Of a stretch of 42,703 bases of DNA, positions 29,001-35,166 are shown piece after piece (the first letter of the stretch is position 1; the number at the start of each line of letters is the position of its first letter). The notes below the pieces were generated by a model. The model was not told the origin of the DNA. It was given only the letters and a program-made list of their open reading frames with translations, and did not search any database. The position numbers and the translations under genes are program-made. This stretch comes from Bacteroidales bacterium (GTDB lineage: Bacteria > Bacteroidota > Bacteroidia > Bacteroidales > P3): assembly GCA_031257915.1 (NCBI GenBank), contig JAIRNR010000025.1, positions 1 through 42,703 on the forward strand. The letters are read 5' to 3'.

Positions 29001-31364
29001 GACAATCTGTATTGTGCCTGTTTTGATGTTTTTTGACGCTTCGTATTCGTTGTTGATTCGGGTTTCCATATCGTCCACATCCCGCAACTGCTGCTGTTCA
29101 AACGCTTTCCTTTCGGTTTCTGCCTGCATGAATTTGTATAATTCTTCGCCGTAAGCGTTTACAATGTGTTTCTCTGTCTCGCTGCGCTCTTTTGGTGCTT
29201 TGGCGAAGATTCTATGTAATTCTTCTACCTTTTGCCTGTCGGTGAGATTATCTTCAATTATGCCCTCGCTTTCTAATCGCTGAAAGGTTGCGCTCAGAAT
29301 TTGTCCGTTGGTGTTACTGTCAAGATAATTAACAACGTTTAATATGGCTTGGTCTATAAGCCCTGCCTCTAACTCCGCCTTTTTTGCCTCTGCCCTCTCT
29401 ACCGATGAAAACCGTTGCCGTTCAAGCAGCGCACCGTCAAATCCGTACGTACTTAATGTTATTTTGCCATTCTCGGCTGTTAATTCAATTTTACGCAAGT
29501 ATGGTGTTTGGAACTGCTGACCACTGATTGCCTCTTGCAGGCTTTCCGGCGAAAGAACATCAGCAAGTTTCATCTTTGTGCTCATTGCTACGTTGGGGTC
29601 GCTGAATACTTCTTGCAGTTTTTCCGATTTAGCAAGCATCAAGATGTTTGTTATAATACTTTCTTTTTTTACTCCGTATTTTGCAAGGTCTTCTATTTCT
29701 TCGCGTGAAAATTTTGTGCTTTCTCTTGCTGTACGCGCAAGATTAACATTATATTGGCTGCTGTTAGTCGTGTTTGGCTTATCTTTGCCGAGTTTTTTTG
29801 CGATTAGGGTCGGCAAATAATGCTGTGCTTTGAGTGCGCCAAGAGTGGCAAAACTCTGCAACCAGTCTTCGGCTGTCGGCAGTTCCCCTGTGTATGCTGC
29901 GTCCATGCCCAAAAAGACAGCATTTTCAAGTACAAAACCACCTATACTAACGGTGTTTTTTACTTTTGGAAACAGTCGTCTCGCAAATTGTGTTCCTGCG
30001 CCTGTAAGTCCTATTGCTGCGCCTGTGCCCGCCCCTTTAAGTCCGGATAATCCCGATTGTCCCCAACTAACGCCCTCACCTGTCTGCGCCTGTCCAAGTG
30101 CGTCAACAGTAAAATCATGCAAAGCAAAAGCACCGGAACTGCTGCCCACTGAACTGATTGCCTGCGGAACAAACTTGCTGCCTGCCGCTTGCAGTGCTTT
30201 TCCCCTTGCAAGCGTTATGCCTGCTTTTGCTGCTTTATTAGTAATGGCTTTCGCGCCCTGATTCACTATTAGTCGCTGAATGGGTGCTGTTGCAGCCCTG
30301 CCCGCTGCGCCACCAACCATAAACGTAGGGTCAAGTAAAATGCTTGTCGCTGTCGTTGCCGCCTGTGTCGCTACTCCCGGATTGTAGTCGGCTGCTGCCT
30401 GTTGCTCTAATTTTATCTGTCGCGGGGTTTTTAAAAGGTAATCACCAACCATGCCAAGCGGGGATTGCTTCCACCCCTGCGCCATAATATATTCAAAGGC
30501 GTTACTTATCTTATTTTTGTCGTAATATTCTTTATCCACATCTTTCAAAAGACGGTTTGCGTATTGCCCTATCTTTTGATTGTAGCGTTCTGATAATAAC
30601 TCATTAAGTTCATTTGCGAAAAGATTATTTATCTCATCTATATCACTTTGTGATTTGGCTACTCGTGCAATATTTTGATATTTTGCCTGTAATTCGGTTA
30701 AATTCTGAGGGGTGCTTCCATGTGTAACTTGCGGATATTTTGTTTTTAACCGTGCTATTTCTTCCTCTGTTATATTATACTGTGCATTATTCTCTGGTTC
30801 TTTTTTTATCGAATCATATGGCTTGCCAAAAAATTCTTCAGTTATCTGTTTTTGTATGTTCTCTGCCTGCTTCTCTAATGCAGAATTGATAAAATTGTTT
30901 GGGTCGGTCTTTTCATTTATCCTTTTTGTTGTTGCTATATTTTGTGCTTGCGCAGATGAAAAACCCGCGCCGCCATAAAATATAGGGCGATTTAGATTAT
31001 TTAATAGTTCTTTTTGTCCTTTCTGTGTCTCTGCTTCTTCAAACCCCTTAAAAGTTTCTTTAATGCCCGCATATACCTCATCATCACGCCATCGTTGCTC
31101 TGCTTCTGCCCGCACTTTTGGGTCGTTGTAGTTGGGTATATCTTTTACTCCGAGAAATTTTTGCTTGCTGCCTGCGAGCAGACTACTTGAGATGGGGGGC
31201 TGCCATGACTGCGGCCGTGGCAACGCATTGTAATCTGCCTCGTCCGTTTCAATAGCATTAGGATATTTGGCTCGCATTTTTTTATAGCCCTCATCGCCGC
31301 TGACAACCTTTAATTTTTTAGTTTTTGTGCTGTCTGAATAAAAGTATCTGGTATTATTTGCCAT
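17058..31364 (-). CDS. giant polyvalent phage protein (4768 aa) with several effector-like domains
   Basis: Likely injected with the DNA, by analogy with P1 DarB and the polyvalent proteins of Iyer and Aravind. Rough order by residue: Gly/Ala-rich, membrane-active-like segment (335-520); BECR nuclease-like domain (930-1075, KMGENQYF, KPTLTNPD); MuF-C-like domain (1600-1780); ADP-ribosyltransferase-like domain 1 (H1815, FGYGLYF); degenerate zincin motif HEVGS (2085); two modules of about 400 residues, each WFGDW (2280, 2683), LPD3-like, then ADP-ribosyltransferase-like (H2486, H2885); BECR-like domain (about 3040-3130); intact zincin HEVVGH (3299-3304); kinase-like domain (about 3480-3650, SDLKPENVL); coiled coils; LPD38-like region with membrane segments near 4540-4570. 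It is downstream of portal and a helical virion protein, 12 bp after the latter. The open frame of 14.3 kb argues for selection. Confidence 0.9.
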   Translation of the reverse strand: MANNTRYFYSDSTKTKKLKVVSGDEGYKKMRAKYPNAIETDEADYNALPRPQSWQPPISSSLLAGSKQKFLGVKDIPNYNDPKVRAEAEQRWRDDEVYAGIKETFKGFEEAETQKGQKELLNNLNRPIFYGGAGFSSAQAQNIATTKRINEKTDPNNFINSALEKQAENIQKQITEEFFGKPYDSIKKEPENNAQYNITEEEIARLKTKYPQVTHGSTPQNLTELQAKYQNIARVAKSQSDIDEINNLFANELNELLSERYNQKIGQYANRLLKDVDKEYYDKNKISNAFEYIMAQGWKQSPLGMVGDYLLKTPRQIKLEQQAAADYNPGVATQAATTATSILLDPTFMVGGAAGRAATAPIQRLIVNQGAKAITNKAAKAGITLARGKALQAAGSKFVPQAISSVGSSSGAFALHDFTVDALGQAQTGEGVSWGQSGLSGLKGAGTGAAIGLTGAGTQFARRLFPKVKNTVSIGGFVLENAVFLGMDAAYTGELPTAEDWLQSFATLGALKAQHYLPTLIAKKLGKDKPNTTNSSQYNVNLARTARESTKFSREEIEDLAKYGVKKESIITNILMLAKSEKLQEVFSDPNVAMSTKMKLADVLSPESLQEAISGQQFQTPYLRKIELTAENGKITLSTYGFDGALLERQRFSSVERAEAKKAELEAGLIDQAILNVVNYLDSNTNGQILSATFQRLESEGIIEDNLTDRQKVEELHRIFAKAPKERSETEKHIVNAYGEELYKFMQAETERKAFEQQQLRDVDDMETRINNEYEASKNIKTGTIQIVSDGTNVYIVRDETTTSVPKIDIDPETGERIEVAAEKKYILKNLETGESIQGNAEDFTIIQEYSESEGREFIKKKIETLDELNNQNNEQNSQKQGQQEVQAEQQGAGTSDTETKEAGAQRAQTPRVLTADEAEVVISEMETTAEPAPELELTPENWTIEFGENGRVETPLGQVKMGENQYFKLLKEKRTGEFGMIKPTLTNPDLIIEVPSEAKERQQTERPSSYVFIKTFTLNGKKVRHFESVTISKDGLEVVVSNHIAGKNQIKRDLINGKVLWNRFVFDSNSLGENTEFAPFVTQSPSNETSGSTSQNTPTSADKVTTSKQENQAPSAISKIQKNEKGKPLFEQSEPEVTADAFTEMYDSEATQYLDQKIEKLAEQTKKPKLSGDTEKDFALMEKWNAQVEAVQQSLEYWKQVREVFDRREAEAKEQAAFEEAEKRLQEQHDKDAGTESAKVSRVLTADEAEEKLAEESDSDTRQPTTSETLGEKSNEIKNSVEIPVFNRMSQGVVIRSERERDITAMPETTVREITEKIEAIEARKKELLSYLENWRDEFSRNNPNVSLLDVPIPQYRNVRTEIKILNNASEWAKEKLQKLEQQPLHVADEQKQQEVAELYNKIQTEDEFLEQQISKYVNDNNLSRDEFEGSEEYVDVFNSIINSYPLYIKTLADTGELQRMYDNAKLNEEIKIKNAVETAGYTLSELINTEVKKEQKKEAEKQKKGAEAKERRKSYEENLGIRFRPTAAKNDNKEVPFHKVSAADNKKAQRTIQRLFDRLAQQLSKSGLPKEFIGFDGKNPTQEDIDRLRANPKTRGIADFLELVKANNDFNAKLETLTPENADSEIFNAGKPSAIVRAAGVPDKSYRLYGNKLIKKAKEHGYNPKDLKDLPLALANPIAVFDGGNDIFNILTEVEIKGKKALVGVQTKHDNELEFNFIATIFDKSESGIVGWINGKKGLYYNKQKTLNYLGDAAPIAAAVNNSEFENHTPQQRYNSAEVRKAIVSATKIIKDFENPKISEKNLEGLRLMMLWHGTSANFDKFSNNKIGTGEGAQAFGYGLYFTELESIAKYYAATAGKPERYKENAIINNLARETLDIYNNDKEAALTLLNSLYNRSWADKKRIKKQIKIIKTGKFLPAGDSILLNAKIHGDKTADELNFMRWDKPITPENNGKIYEQLTKEGIEDIDFFNFQTYEHPKYPIDTNHHTGRDVYDQLSKKLGSDRAASEFLLRAGIDGIQYPSNYLSKGTHEKSFNYVVFDENAIEITEKIRLMRTRNGEVYGFTDGENIYYDKNLINLNTPIHEVGSLWVSFVRKNHPELWAKIRKEVQGTPYWNDVLNSPAYEHLRKDKDNLTDSEIDDIAHEAFETAMGDKGESVLRSNMPANEKTSMYLRLRKLLKEVWDWIGRQLRLRNLKPEQIEKLTFDDLVNGAVADVLRGETIERAETDTKIAAERAKEIQRIKDDAIKSGTFMKAPNGKKSKLSERQWLQVRTKEFKEWFGDWDIANKLKMIEDLVATNVLPHNLTDEQLFEAYKNIGEVQNKNDKRNVRFVNAIYGKLIRHKGIDTKKIIPQFKEVFENAIPVYSESRVLREGHKEHNNFIGYHNYLGKIEIGGAEYYVRFTTQEEKTNSKNYNPNQLHSTFISDVELYKNEKTATSFPGLLTGASDSGISDAKLQQFFEKARKARENSSKVIDENGEPLVVYHGSRVAFNEFKPGNDKWDNKPNSDQVPGIYFTDNKNGASFFSLVENDDRFLKNIFLSLKNPYIIDDKSKLKGNLNISLLSRANNILKSKGYDGLIVENGLYANGGPHKEFIAFSPNQIKSATDNNGDFDSKNPDIRYRIIGEKKVKTDTKIAEKTKEIQRIKDDAIKSGTFMKAPNGKDTKLNERQWLQVRTKEFKEWFGDWEKSARIEKLRTSKDIEITGKEIEASDDIKQYKKNALEYGKKLRGTYKNSDSGKEILISRPSLDEVLHHDGGSEAHIQSVSAIPQIIENSIYIDTLPNEDKIKHPNIESYDYYVIGLKIGNVDYTVKAVIANDRDGNRYYDHALTQLEKTKLLDEVKRITSSPRHQAVLDSKDTKLISILQTNSSKIVDGNSEPMVVAHSTNGNFTVFKNKQENDSGWLGAGYYFFGDRSLDGQYGKNVMETFLNVRNPYYASNEDIKRLSEINDNAESENFTQEVQEEGHDGVYYNGNLNQEIVAFNPNQIKSATNNNGDFDSKNPDIRYRIIGEKSADSSGDKNASIAQARKVSDFIMDVLDGKIKNGRETIELPKRANKLAEKVLGHPIKSHRIKAEEIRHINKNHGVNGEKNTEKSIPLTNKDIALIPYIMGAPDKVEKGNVTAMGAESIKYYKTLSNGYVVVVEREISPESNKMENITMWAEKSSANATSANQKGASVITSETSIRPNDATKIQKDFESAIEKEQKNNLQFLTGTKDRQNIDSDDAKLQTLDELTAIFGVKPRIITDAEKDLTPEDASLRRVMEKSTVMGYQDTLTGEVGIILPNNKTAKDVQITYLHEVVGHYGLRGLLGDKFDSVMEQVYEVISQKHRDELSASLRSISKKEDTKIAVAEEFLSHVAGIAREYHPNLIQKIINFFKDALRKMGVKIRMTNDDILNLIQRSKDRLRKNSLNLQERTALKNDGNKSPISNRSTQTQQRGGDGLSEQSRQIADKFRRRTEKARDEFSKNSKKHLTYNEKINIEKQVAFDVAKESGLWIDDIYTLGDHFRSGNENTALLNIKENAIYKSNNLNNTFGSIEELIKTIEAHNLIFPETKYEIIGFTGTEGNTKRAPYIEVILKQPFIDKAEGATPQEISDYMLSLGFEKINDRTFENEEYVISDLKPENVLKNENGTIFVIDNRIETKKKVPKSELTARNAHRLGINLRRSDGTPETFHEMLSDEVNKRMQEARAKNEPTKKAEREVFGVFSEIVKEHKEKRLKELSGAKSISRLSAMKKAIAGEKGDLKIQANMLYSFTKSLLDNNTLDGMSAASIRVLLTQLKLSTTRKDVTNNANQIYDIVMAQRLKQAESDLKKALATKVSAKDRQTGVSVAKNADDRTKFAVEQMREVLDSTSEKAVQAKIDELQDNLNNATDEQDINKYSSQLLGARLANNYKEQVAQININLENLNSELDNALKDKVANKEFIGAIQESIRDSKQQLLQVADSFTNDINAVLESGLEAVRAFKYEKDERRHNINSMAKFDTADTIVGAMEKKKKGNALVNGITSPLHTFEYELRKINKNAAFGEGQLYNHFTKEIIIAEQNEFIGRTNAFNEINKKVSEIFGKKKWETVAKELNSQEIPLIVTITNEKSETSDLRLSIGNATYVYMVWKQNAGKTSLIKMGITEDIMREIEESIPDKVKQFADWIQDDFLPKQRKRYNKTHIYIFGVSMAEVENYFPLIRYANAIREEYELGKDNENTKPSLVVGSITARVSNTKPIDIINNDFLNVLVNHINEMEKWNAFAPVIQDFNTLMSNKNFINRIRKRNANAYINLRKAGEVALGKYKGTNEPYEKALATIMTAASLGKVSFRLMTALKQSASGVAGLGYLNWGQFAKYAVNPKGSYAWAYENLPLFRKRIQSRLGGNEALDINNPKVAEWFKNTMGGVARAGLWVNAGIDAITSAIVARTAYQAKYEEFIKDGLTTEQAQKKALIQAELAYNLTQQSAENLFLSPTQKNKGLVAQSISVFKNNAFSYGRKFSTGVRTLHRFHTDAQKIIANTAKMLEKEGITADKALERAREKARRQYITAWADVSIYGFVAQFIFELMGVAGAGTATYLISQLFGEERNEDREEKIWERVKDAAIDAGTSSFGFVAYGDQTRRVAQGLYDLIENDDAKTWRYVAQNIAEGANPAFGDLARTLDGLSGIAKNKQGQRDMAQVAYLSTRYVLSLTGVDLKTVENMLVGFADLVAANEDYTWDKIAVDLSLLLNDTPTNQKETLNALKKGDVSEFTKGFVEYGKKYGTLHEYRRPSAKDKKKGASKPIF
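20430..20890 (-). other. kinase-like domain in the giant protein
   Basis: This coding stretch gives residues of roughly 3490-3645. It contains ALLNIKENAIYKSNN, then a conserved ISDLKPENVL that resembles the catalytic loop of protein kinases (D in place of the HRD aspartate, K and N in DxKxxN spacing), followed by GTIFVIDNRIE in the position of the metal-binding DFG. Iyer and colleagues described kinases of this kind in polyvalent proteins. I cannot tell whether the ATP-binding lysine is present. Confidence 0.5.
21453..21470 (-). other. intact zincin motif HEVVGH in the giant protein
   Basis: Residues 3299-3304 read HEVVGH, the HExxH zinc-binding motif, followed by YGLRGLLGDKF and a downstream acidic helix with EEFLSHVAG that may supply the third ligand. 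A metallopeptidase of this kind could process virion proteins or cleave a host target (inference). Confidence 0.65.
22325..24660 (-). repeat. tandem duplication of an ADP-ribosyltransferase module in the giant gene
   Basis: Bases 22325-22382 and 23480-23537 are identical over 58 bp, 1155 bp apart. Each marks the end of a module that begins near 23440 or 24660 with a nearly identical stretch (23391-23440 and 24591-24650) encoding SGTFMKAPNGK. Both modules contain RTKEFKEWFGDW, a middle LPD3-like domain, a (V/A)xHSxxxF or YHGSxxxF type start of an ADP-ribosyltransferase domain, and the closing DSKNPDIRYRIIGEK. The middle parts have diverged while the ends stayed alike. Confidence 0.85.
25095..25112 (-). 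other. degenerate zincin motif HEVGS in the giant protein
   Basis: Residues 2085-2089 are HEVGS in the context PIHEVGSLWV. The related polyvalent-protein motif is normally HEVGHLW or HEIGHLW, where both His residues bind zinc. Here the second His is Ser, so this copy is probably catalytically dead, whereas the motif at residues 3299-3304 is intact. Confidence 0.6.
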
Positions 31365-31376
31365 AATGATTATCTA

Positions 31377-32324
31377 TTAAAACACCTCTTCATCTGTTTC
31401 GTTATCTTGGACTTCAGGGGCGGCTGCCGAAGAAATGGTTTGCTGGGTTCGTTTTTCAAACCAATCGTACATTCCGGGATATTTTCCAATGATTATATTT
31501 AATTTCGCACCTATCGTTTTAGCCTTTCCTAATTCCGGTAAAATATCTTCAACGCTTACATCCTTTTTTACATTACTGATTGCCGACACAGCCCTGCCAA
31601 GCAAAGATTCCGCTTCCTGTTTGCTGATTACAATCTTCTTTGTTGTGTCTTTTTTATTAAATATTGTTACTGTGCTATTTTTATTTGTTGCAGCGTTCTT
31701 TTCGCCCGCTAATTTTTCTTTCAGTGCACGTTCTTTCGCGCTTTCCCCCGCCTTAAATGCATGCTCTTTTCCTTGTTTTTCCGCGTCAAGTTTGTGTTTG
31801 TAGCCTGTCTGCCATTTGAACGCGTCAGAAGAAAGGTGATGAGTGAACAGGGGTGCAGTAAGACTGTTTTCACCACGTTTGGGTCGCCCCGACAAAATAT
31901 CATTAAGTTGTTTCTGCCACTGTTGATGTGCGTTATACTCTGCTGCTTCCTCTGCCTTGCGGCTTTGTTCTGCCTCGTCGAACGATTTCTGTATCGTCTG
32001 CCCGTGATTTTGTATGGGCGTGTGGTACGCGAATAATGTACCAAGTCCACTAAAAAGAGTTTTAAGCGAACCCTCTAACTGTTTCCGTTTTTCTATTGTC
32101 GGGTCTGCCTTATATAGATTTTTCTTATTGCTTATGTGGCTGTTATACAGTTCTTTCCACGCTGACATCTCTGTCTTGTGCGTATCTTCAATCTCTTTTT
32201 CTCTCTGCGCGTACATTGCCTTTGCAGCGTTCATGTTGTCGCTGTCGGTTGGCAGAGATTGTAATTTGTATTCGCCATTAAAAGACGTTTCTTTGTGCTG
32301 TTGCTCTTTTTTCTCTTTTTCCAT
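31377..32324 (-). CDS. helical virion protein candidate (315 aa)
   Basis: The protein is hydrophilic, with long Glu/Lys/Gln-rich helices (AKAMYAQREKEIEDTHKTEMSA, LDAEKQGKEHAFKAGESAKE). A short less-charged segment (SGLGTLFAYHTPIQNHG) sits near residue 90. It lies between the portal and the giant polyvalent gene (14-bp and 12-bp gaps), where podoviruses encode internal or ejected virion proteins. The start ATGGAAAAAGAG is preceded by an A-rich stretch, like the scaffold gene. The role is inferred from position; no family was recognised. Confidence 0.6.
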   Translation of the reverse strand: MEKEKKEQQHKETSFNGEYKLQSLPTDSDNMNAAKAMYAQREKEIEDTHKTEMSAWKELYNSHISNKKNLYKADPTIEKRKQLEGSLKTLFSGLGTLFAYHTPIQNHGQTIQKSFDEAEQSRKAEEAAEYNAHQQWQKQLNDILSGRPKRGENSLTAPLFTHHLSSDAFKWQTGYKHKLDAEKQGKEHAFKAGESAKERALKEKLAGEKNAATNKNSTVTIFNKKDTTKKIVISKQEAESLLGRAVSAISNVKKDVSVEDILPELGKAKTIGAKLNIIIGKYPGMYDWFEKRTQQTISSAAAPEVQDNETDEEVF

Positions 32325-32338
32325 ATTTTTTTGTATTG

Positions 32339-34339
32339 TTACGCCAATGGCGGCGACTGCGTATTATTTCCGCCCTGCATACCCACAGCACGCTGCAATA
32401 GTTCTACTGCCTGCGGGTTTGCCTTTCCCGCCTGTGCCTGCATTTCAGGGGATATATTCACCTGTTCCCCGCCCTGCATTGCCTGCGCCTGCTGCTCTTG
32501 CAGCTGCTTCATGTCTTCATAGATTTTTTTGCTCGTGCTGTCGGACGAATTTTTGAAATAGACATCGGGCGGAATAAGCCCCTGTGTTACCATTTGTACA
32601 AGCCTGTCTTCCACAATCTGACGGTATGCTTGCGTATCGGTGTTATCTATTATCTGAGTATCAAAATCAAGGTCACGTATCTTGTCTGTGTCAACCTCTA
32701 TCACTCCGCCGTTCACTCCACTTGATATAATGCGCCTTTTGCCATTATAGAATTGCAGCGCAGTCTTTAGTGTTTTTCTGTCCCTCGCTCGCTCAAATGC
32801 CGCATGTACTTTCATTATGTCAAGCGTGTTCATACTTGAGTTAATCGTTTCCTGTTGATAGAGTTTTCCGGACATTCCCGCTACCGATTGTTTTCCCTGT
32901 ATAGCAGCGTGCACCCCGCTAATATCTTCCATCATTTTGATATAGATATTGAACAGTTCAAAGTCGCCGGCGGGAACGCTTGCTGCTGTTACCTGCTGTG
33001 GCATGTGAGCGTGTTTTGTGGACGGAGTATATACAATGACGCCGTCGAAGCGCACCCATTCATCCGCAAAATCTTGGGGCGACTTACCCTCTGGTATCAT
33101 ATCTTCGGGCAGAAGTAGAACGCCTTTTGCGCCTGCGCCGCGCATAAAATCCCACATGATTGATATGCGGTTAATCATGCGCTGCAAGTCAATCATCTGA
33201 TAGACTATGTTCACGGGCATAATCCGCATAACAAAGGGATGTTCCTGATGTTTGTACGGTGTTGCGCCTTTTTGCAGGCATGTACCATCGTAAAGCATGT
33301 AACGATAGACCCACTGAGGCTCTGCCCTGAACTCATAGCGCACGAGTTCAACGTCTTCTTGGGGTATCTGCTCTTCTACGCTTACTTGGGCGTTATAATC
33401 CATTACGTCCGCTATTCGCTTATCATTTATCGCCTGTAGTTCTCTTTCGGTTAAGTCTGTCAATCCCTCTGTGCCTGTAACCCTGTCAAAAACATAAATA
33501 GAGGCTTTTGTCTCAAGTTGCCACAATTCGTACACGCGTATCGTTTGCCTGTCATAAGGTTGCATAAAATTGTTTTCTAATCTAAAGCCCCCTGAAAGCC
33601 CTTGCGAGATGTCGTACGCAGATGTGAGCGCGTCAAACTTCCGCTCCAAATATTCAATGTCTGCCTTTGATTTTGAGAACTGCGATACAAATTCTGTCTT
33701 ATTTATATCGTGAAACATACCAATACGACAGAGGTCTTTCATTCGGATGTCTTTGATGTTTGAGTTGAAAAAAATGCTATCAAAACCTACGTTCTCTATG
33801 AACACGTCATTCCTGTCAAACTCCTTGAAATACCGGAAAGATATGCGTTGCACTTCCATTGTGGAGTGGAGTGCGGTTGTGAAGATGTTCGCGTCGAGTT
33901 CTTCGGTTTCGTTGAGGGTATTGATTGCGCTTAAGATGTCTGTCAAAACTTCTTCCTCTTGTGTTCTCTCTGTGTCGCGAACTAATACAACTGCCTTGCT
34001 TGAGTTTGAGCGATATTGCCCCAACAGGTTGCGAATAATAGAGCCTATCTTATTTTGCACAAGTGGGGTTTTGCCCTGCTTTCTTATCAGATCCTTTTCT
34101 GAAATATATTGTCCTGTATCAGGGTCCTTAATAATATCGTCCCATTGGTTGCCCTCGCTATATCTCAATGCACGGATAGCGCGTTCCCTGAATTGTGAGA
34201 GGGAGTTCCAGTCCAGCTGCGCACGGTACAGAATGTCCATGTTCTCTGCATTGTCCTGTTCGTTCTGCGCTATACTTCTTTGTACTGATATTTCTTTTTT
34301 CTTATAGCGTTTGGCGTTGTATCGCTGTATATTATCCAT
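32339..34339 (-). CDS. portal protein, P22-like (666 aa)
   Basis: This is the dodecameric DNA gate at one vertex of the head. The sequence shows the usual entry RAIRALRYSEGNQWDD, then IGSIIRNLLGQYRSNS, VGFDSIFFNSNIKDIRMKD, VYRYMLYDG, PFVMRIMPVNIVYQMIDLQR, and the stem-type helices before a Gln/Met/Ala-rich C-terminus (LQEQQAQAMQGGEQ). The pattern resembles the P22-type portal family. I chose ATG 34339 (MDNIQRYNAKRYKKK), since its first 8 bases overlap the stop of the upstream gene (ATGGATAA, 34332-34339). A longer frame would cover a larger part of that gene. It opens the head-packaging part of the leftward operon. Confidence 0.85.
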   Translation of the reverse strand: MDNIQRYNAKRYKKKEISVQRSIAQNEQDNAENMDILYRAQLDWNSLSQFRERAIRALRYSEGNQWDDIIKDPDTGQYISEKDLIRKQGKTPLVQNKIGSIIRNLLGQYRSNSSKAVVLVRDTERTQEEEVLTDILSAINTLNETEELDANIFTTALHSTMEVQRISFRYFKEFDRNDVFIENVGFDSIFFNSNIKDIRMKDLCRIGMFHDINKTEFVSQFSKSKADIEYLERKFDALTSAYDISQGLSGGFRLENNFMQPYDRQTIRVYELWQLETKASIYVFDRVTGTEGLTDLTERELQAINDKRIADVMDYNAQVSVEEQIPQEDVELVRYEFRAEPQWVYRYMLYDGTCLQKGATPYKHQEHPFVMRIMPVNIVYQMIDLQRMINRISIMWDFMRGAGAKGVLLLPEDMIPEGKSPQDFADEWVRFDGVIVYTPSTKHAHMPQQVTAASVPAGDFELFNIYIKMMEDISGVHAAIQGKQSVAGMSGKLYQQETINSSMNTLDIMKVHAAFERARDRKTLKTALQFYNGKRRIISSGVNGGVIEVDTDKIRDLDFDTQIIDNTDTQAYRQIVEDRLVQMVTQGLIPPDVYFKNSSDSTSKKIYEDMKQLQEQQAQAMQGGEQVNISPEMQAQAGKANPQAVELLQRAVGMQGGNNTQSPPLA

Positions 34340-35027
34340 TGCCGTAAAGACCTTTGTAATTATTGCGCATGTAGTTCTGCCAGATGTAATTATTATTCGG
34401 GCTTTGTGGTAAACTGCTTGACGGTGCTTTATTCGCGCCTGACGGTGCTGTGGCACCTATTGCAATACCAGCTGCACTGTTAACCATGCCGTTAACACCG
34501 CTCGCAACCTGATTACTTGCCTGTTGTTGCTTCTGCGCAAGGAATGCTTGCTGATTGCTGATAAGTCCCATACGTCTGTTTTCCAGCGTGTTACGCCAAT
34601 TATTCGCCCCTGATGCTATTCCGCGCAGTGTGTTCGCGTATGCCTTGTTAGCGACATTGCGGGAAGCAAGTCGCGCCTCATGCGTTCCGCCGGACATAGC
34701 AAGTCGCGCCTCATTGCGCTTTTCCTGCTCCTCAATATCTTCTTTTGCTTGGTTGGCCGCCGCCTGTGCCTCTGCCGTGTTCATATAACCTTTTTCAAGT
34801 TCGCGGTCTATTTTTCCCTGCTCTGTATTGATGAGGTTTTTATGCTCACGCTCTGCTGCTTTAGCTTTTGCAGCACCTGCCGCTGTTGACACTCCGCTCA
34901 TAACCAATGAGGCGATACCCATTATTAGGGCGGCGGGGATACACTTCTGTTTGTTGAGCGTGCCGTCTGATTGCTGCGCTGACGGCGAAAAAAGCGATAA
35001 AATGATTGTTAAAATTATTGCTGTCAT
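34332..35027 (-). CDS. internal virion / ejection protein candidate (231 aa)
   Basis: The first gene of the leftward operon. Residues 1-17 (MTAIILTIILSLFSPSA) look like a signal or membrane segment, and IPAALIMGIASLVMSG (about 30-45) is a second one. The rest is an Ala/Gln/Glu-rich helical protein (STAAGAAKAKAAEREHKN, AEAQAAANQAKEDIEEQEKR) ending in an Asn/Gly-rich tail. Short Ala-rich proteins like this next to the portal are often ejected virion proteins that help DNA cross the envelope. I chose ATG 35027, as the mRNA from the promoter at 35048-35082 would start near 35041; longer frames would read through the operator. Confidence 0.6.
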   Translation of the reverse strand: MTAIILTIILSLFSPSAQQSDGTLNKQKCIPAALIMGIASLVMSGVSTAAGAAKAKAAEREHKNLINTEQGKIDRELEKGYMNTAEAQAAANQAKEDIEEQEKRNEARLAMSGGTHEARLASRNVANKAYANTLRGIASGANNWRNTLENRRMGLISNQQAFLAQKQQQASNQVASGVNGMVNSAAGIAIGATAPSGANKAPSSSLPQSPNNNYIWQNYMRNNYKGLYGNG

Positions 35028-35047
35028 AATCTTGATTTTTTTGTATG

Positions 35048-35082
35048 CAAATAAACTCAAAGACACTATCAAAGGCAAACGT
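35048..35082 (-). promoter_or_regulatory. leftward promoter of the portal/giant-protein operon
   Basis: On the minus strand ACGTTTG (35082-35076) is followed by exactly 20 nt and TTTATTTG (35055-35048), a 7 of 8 match to TAnnTTTG. The ACG is the edge of the operator repeats, as at 11.4 kb. The predicted start lies about 15 nt before the ATG at 35027. Confidence 0.65.
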
Positions 35083-35130
35083 ATTATGTATGATTTCATA
35101 CGTATTATGTATAATTTCATACGTATTACG
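35080..35130. promoter_or_regulatory. operator repeats between the divergent promoters at 35.1 kb
   Basis: Two dyads of the form GTATGA-N2-TCATAC lie at 35088-35101 (perfect) and 35109-35122 (GTATAATTTCATAC, one mismatch), 21 bp apart, with partial repeats at both ends. The block is flanked by ACGTTTG boxes pointing outwards (35082-35076 minus, 35128-35134 plus). It matches the operator at 11387-11439 in motif and spacing. Confidence 0.75.
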
Positions 35131-35162
35131 TTTGTTTTATGTTTCCAAAAAAGATTTCTTTG
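35128..35162 (+). promoter_or_regulatory. rightward promoter before the 35167 gene
   Basis: ACGTTTG at 35128-35134 is followed by exactly 20 nt and TTTCTTTG at 35155-35162. The -7 box ends only 4 nt before the ATG at 35167, so the transcript would begin at or next to the start codon and be leaderless. Confidence 0.65.
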
Positions 35163-35166
35163 TTAA

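Noticed and set aside
35028-35120. Upstream start for the internal virion protein (MKLYIIRMKSYIIRL)
   Set aside because: Again these residues come from the operator repeats and lie upstream of the predicted transcription start.
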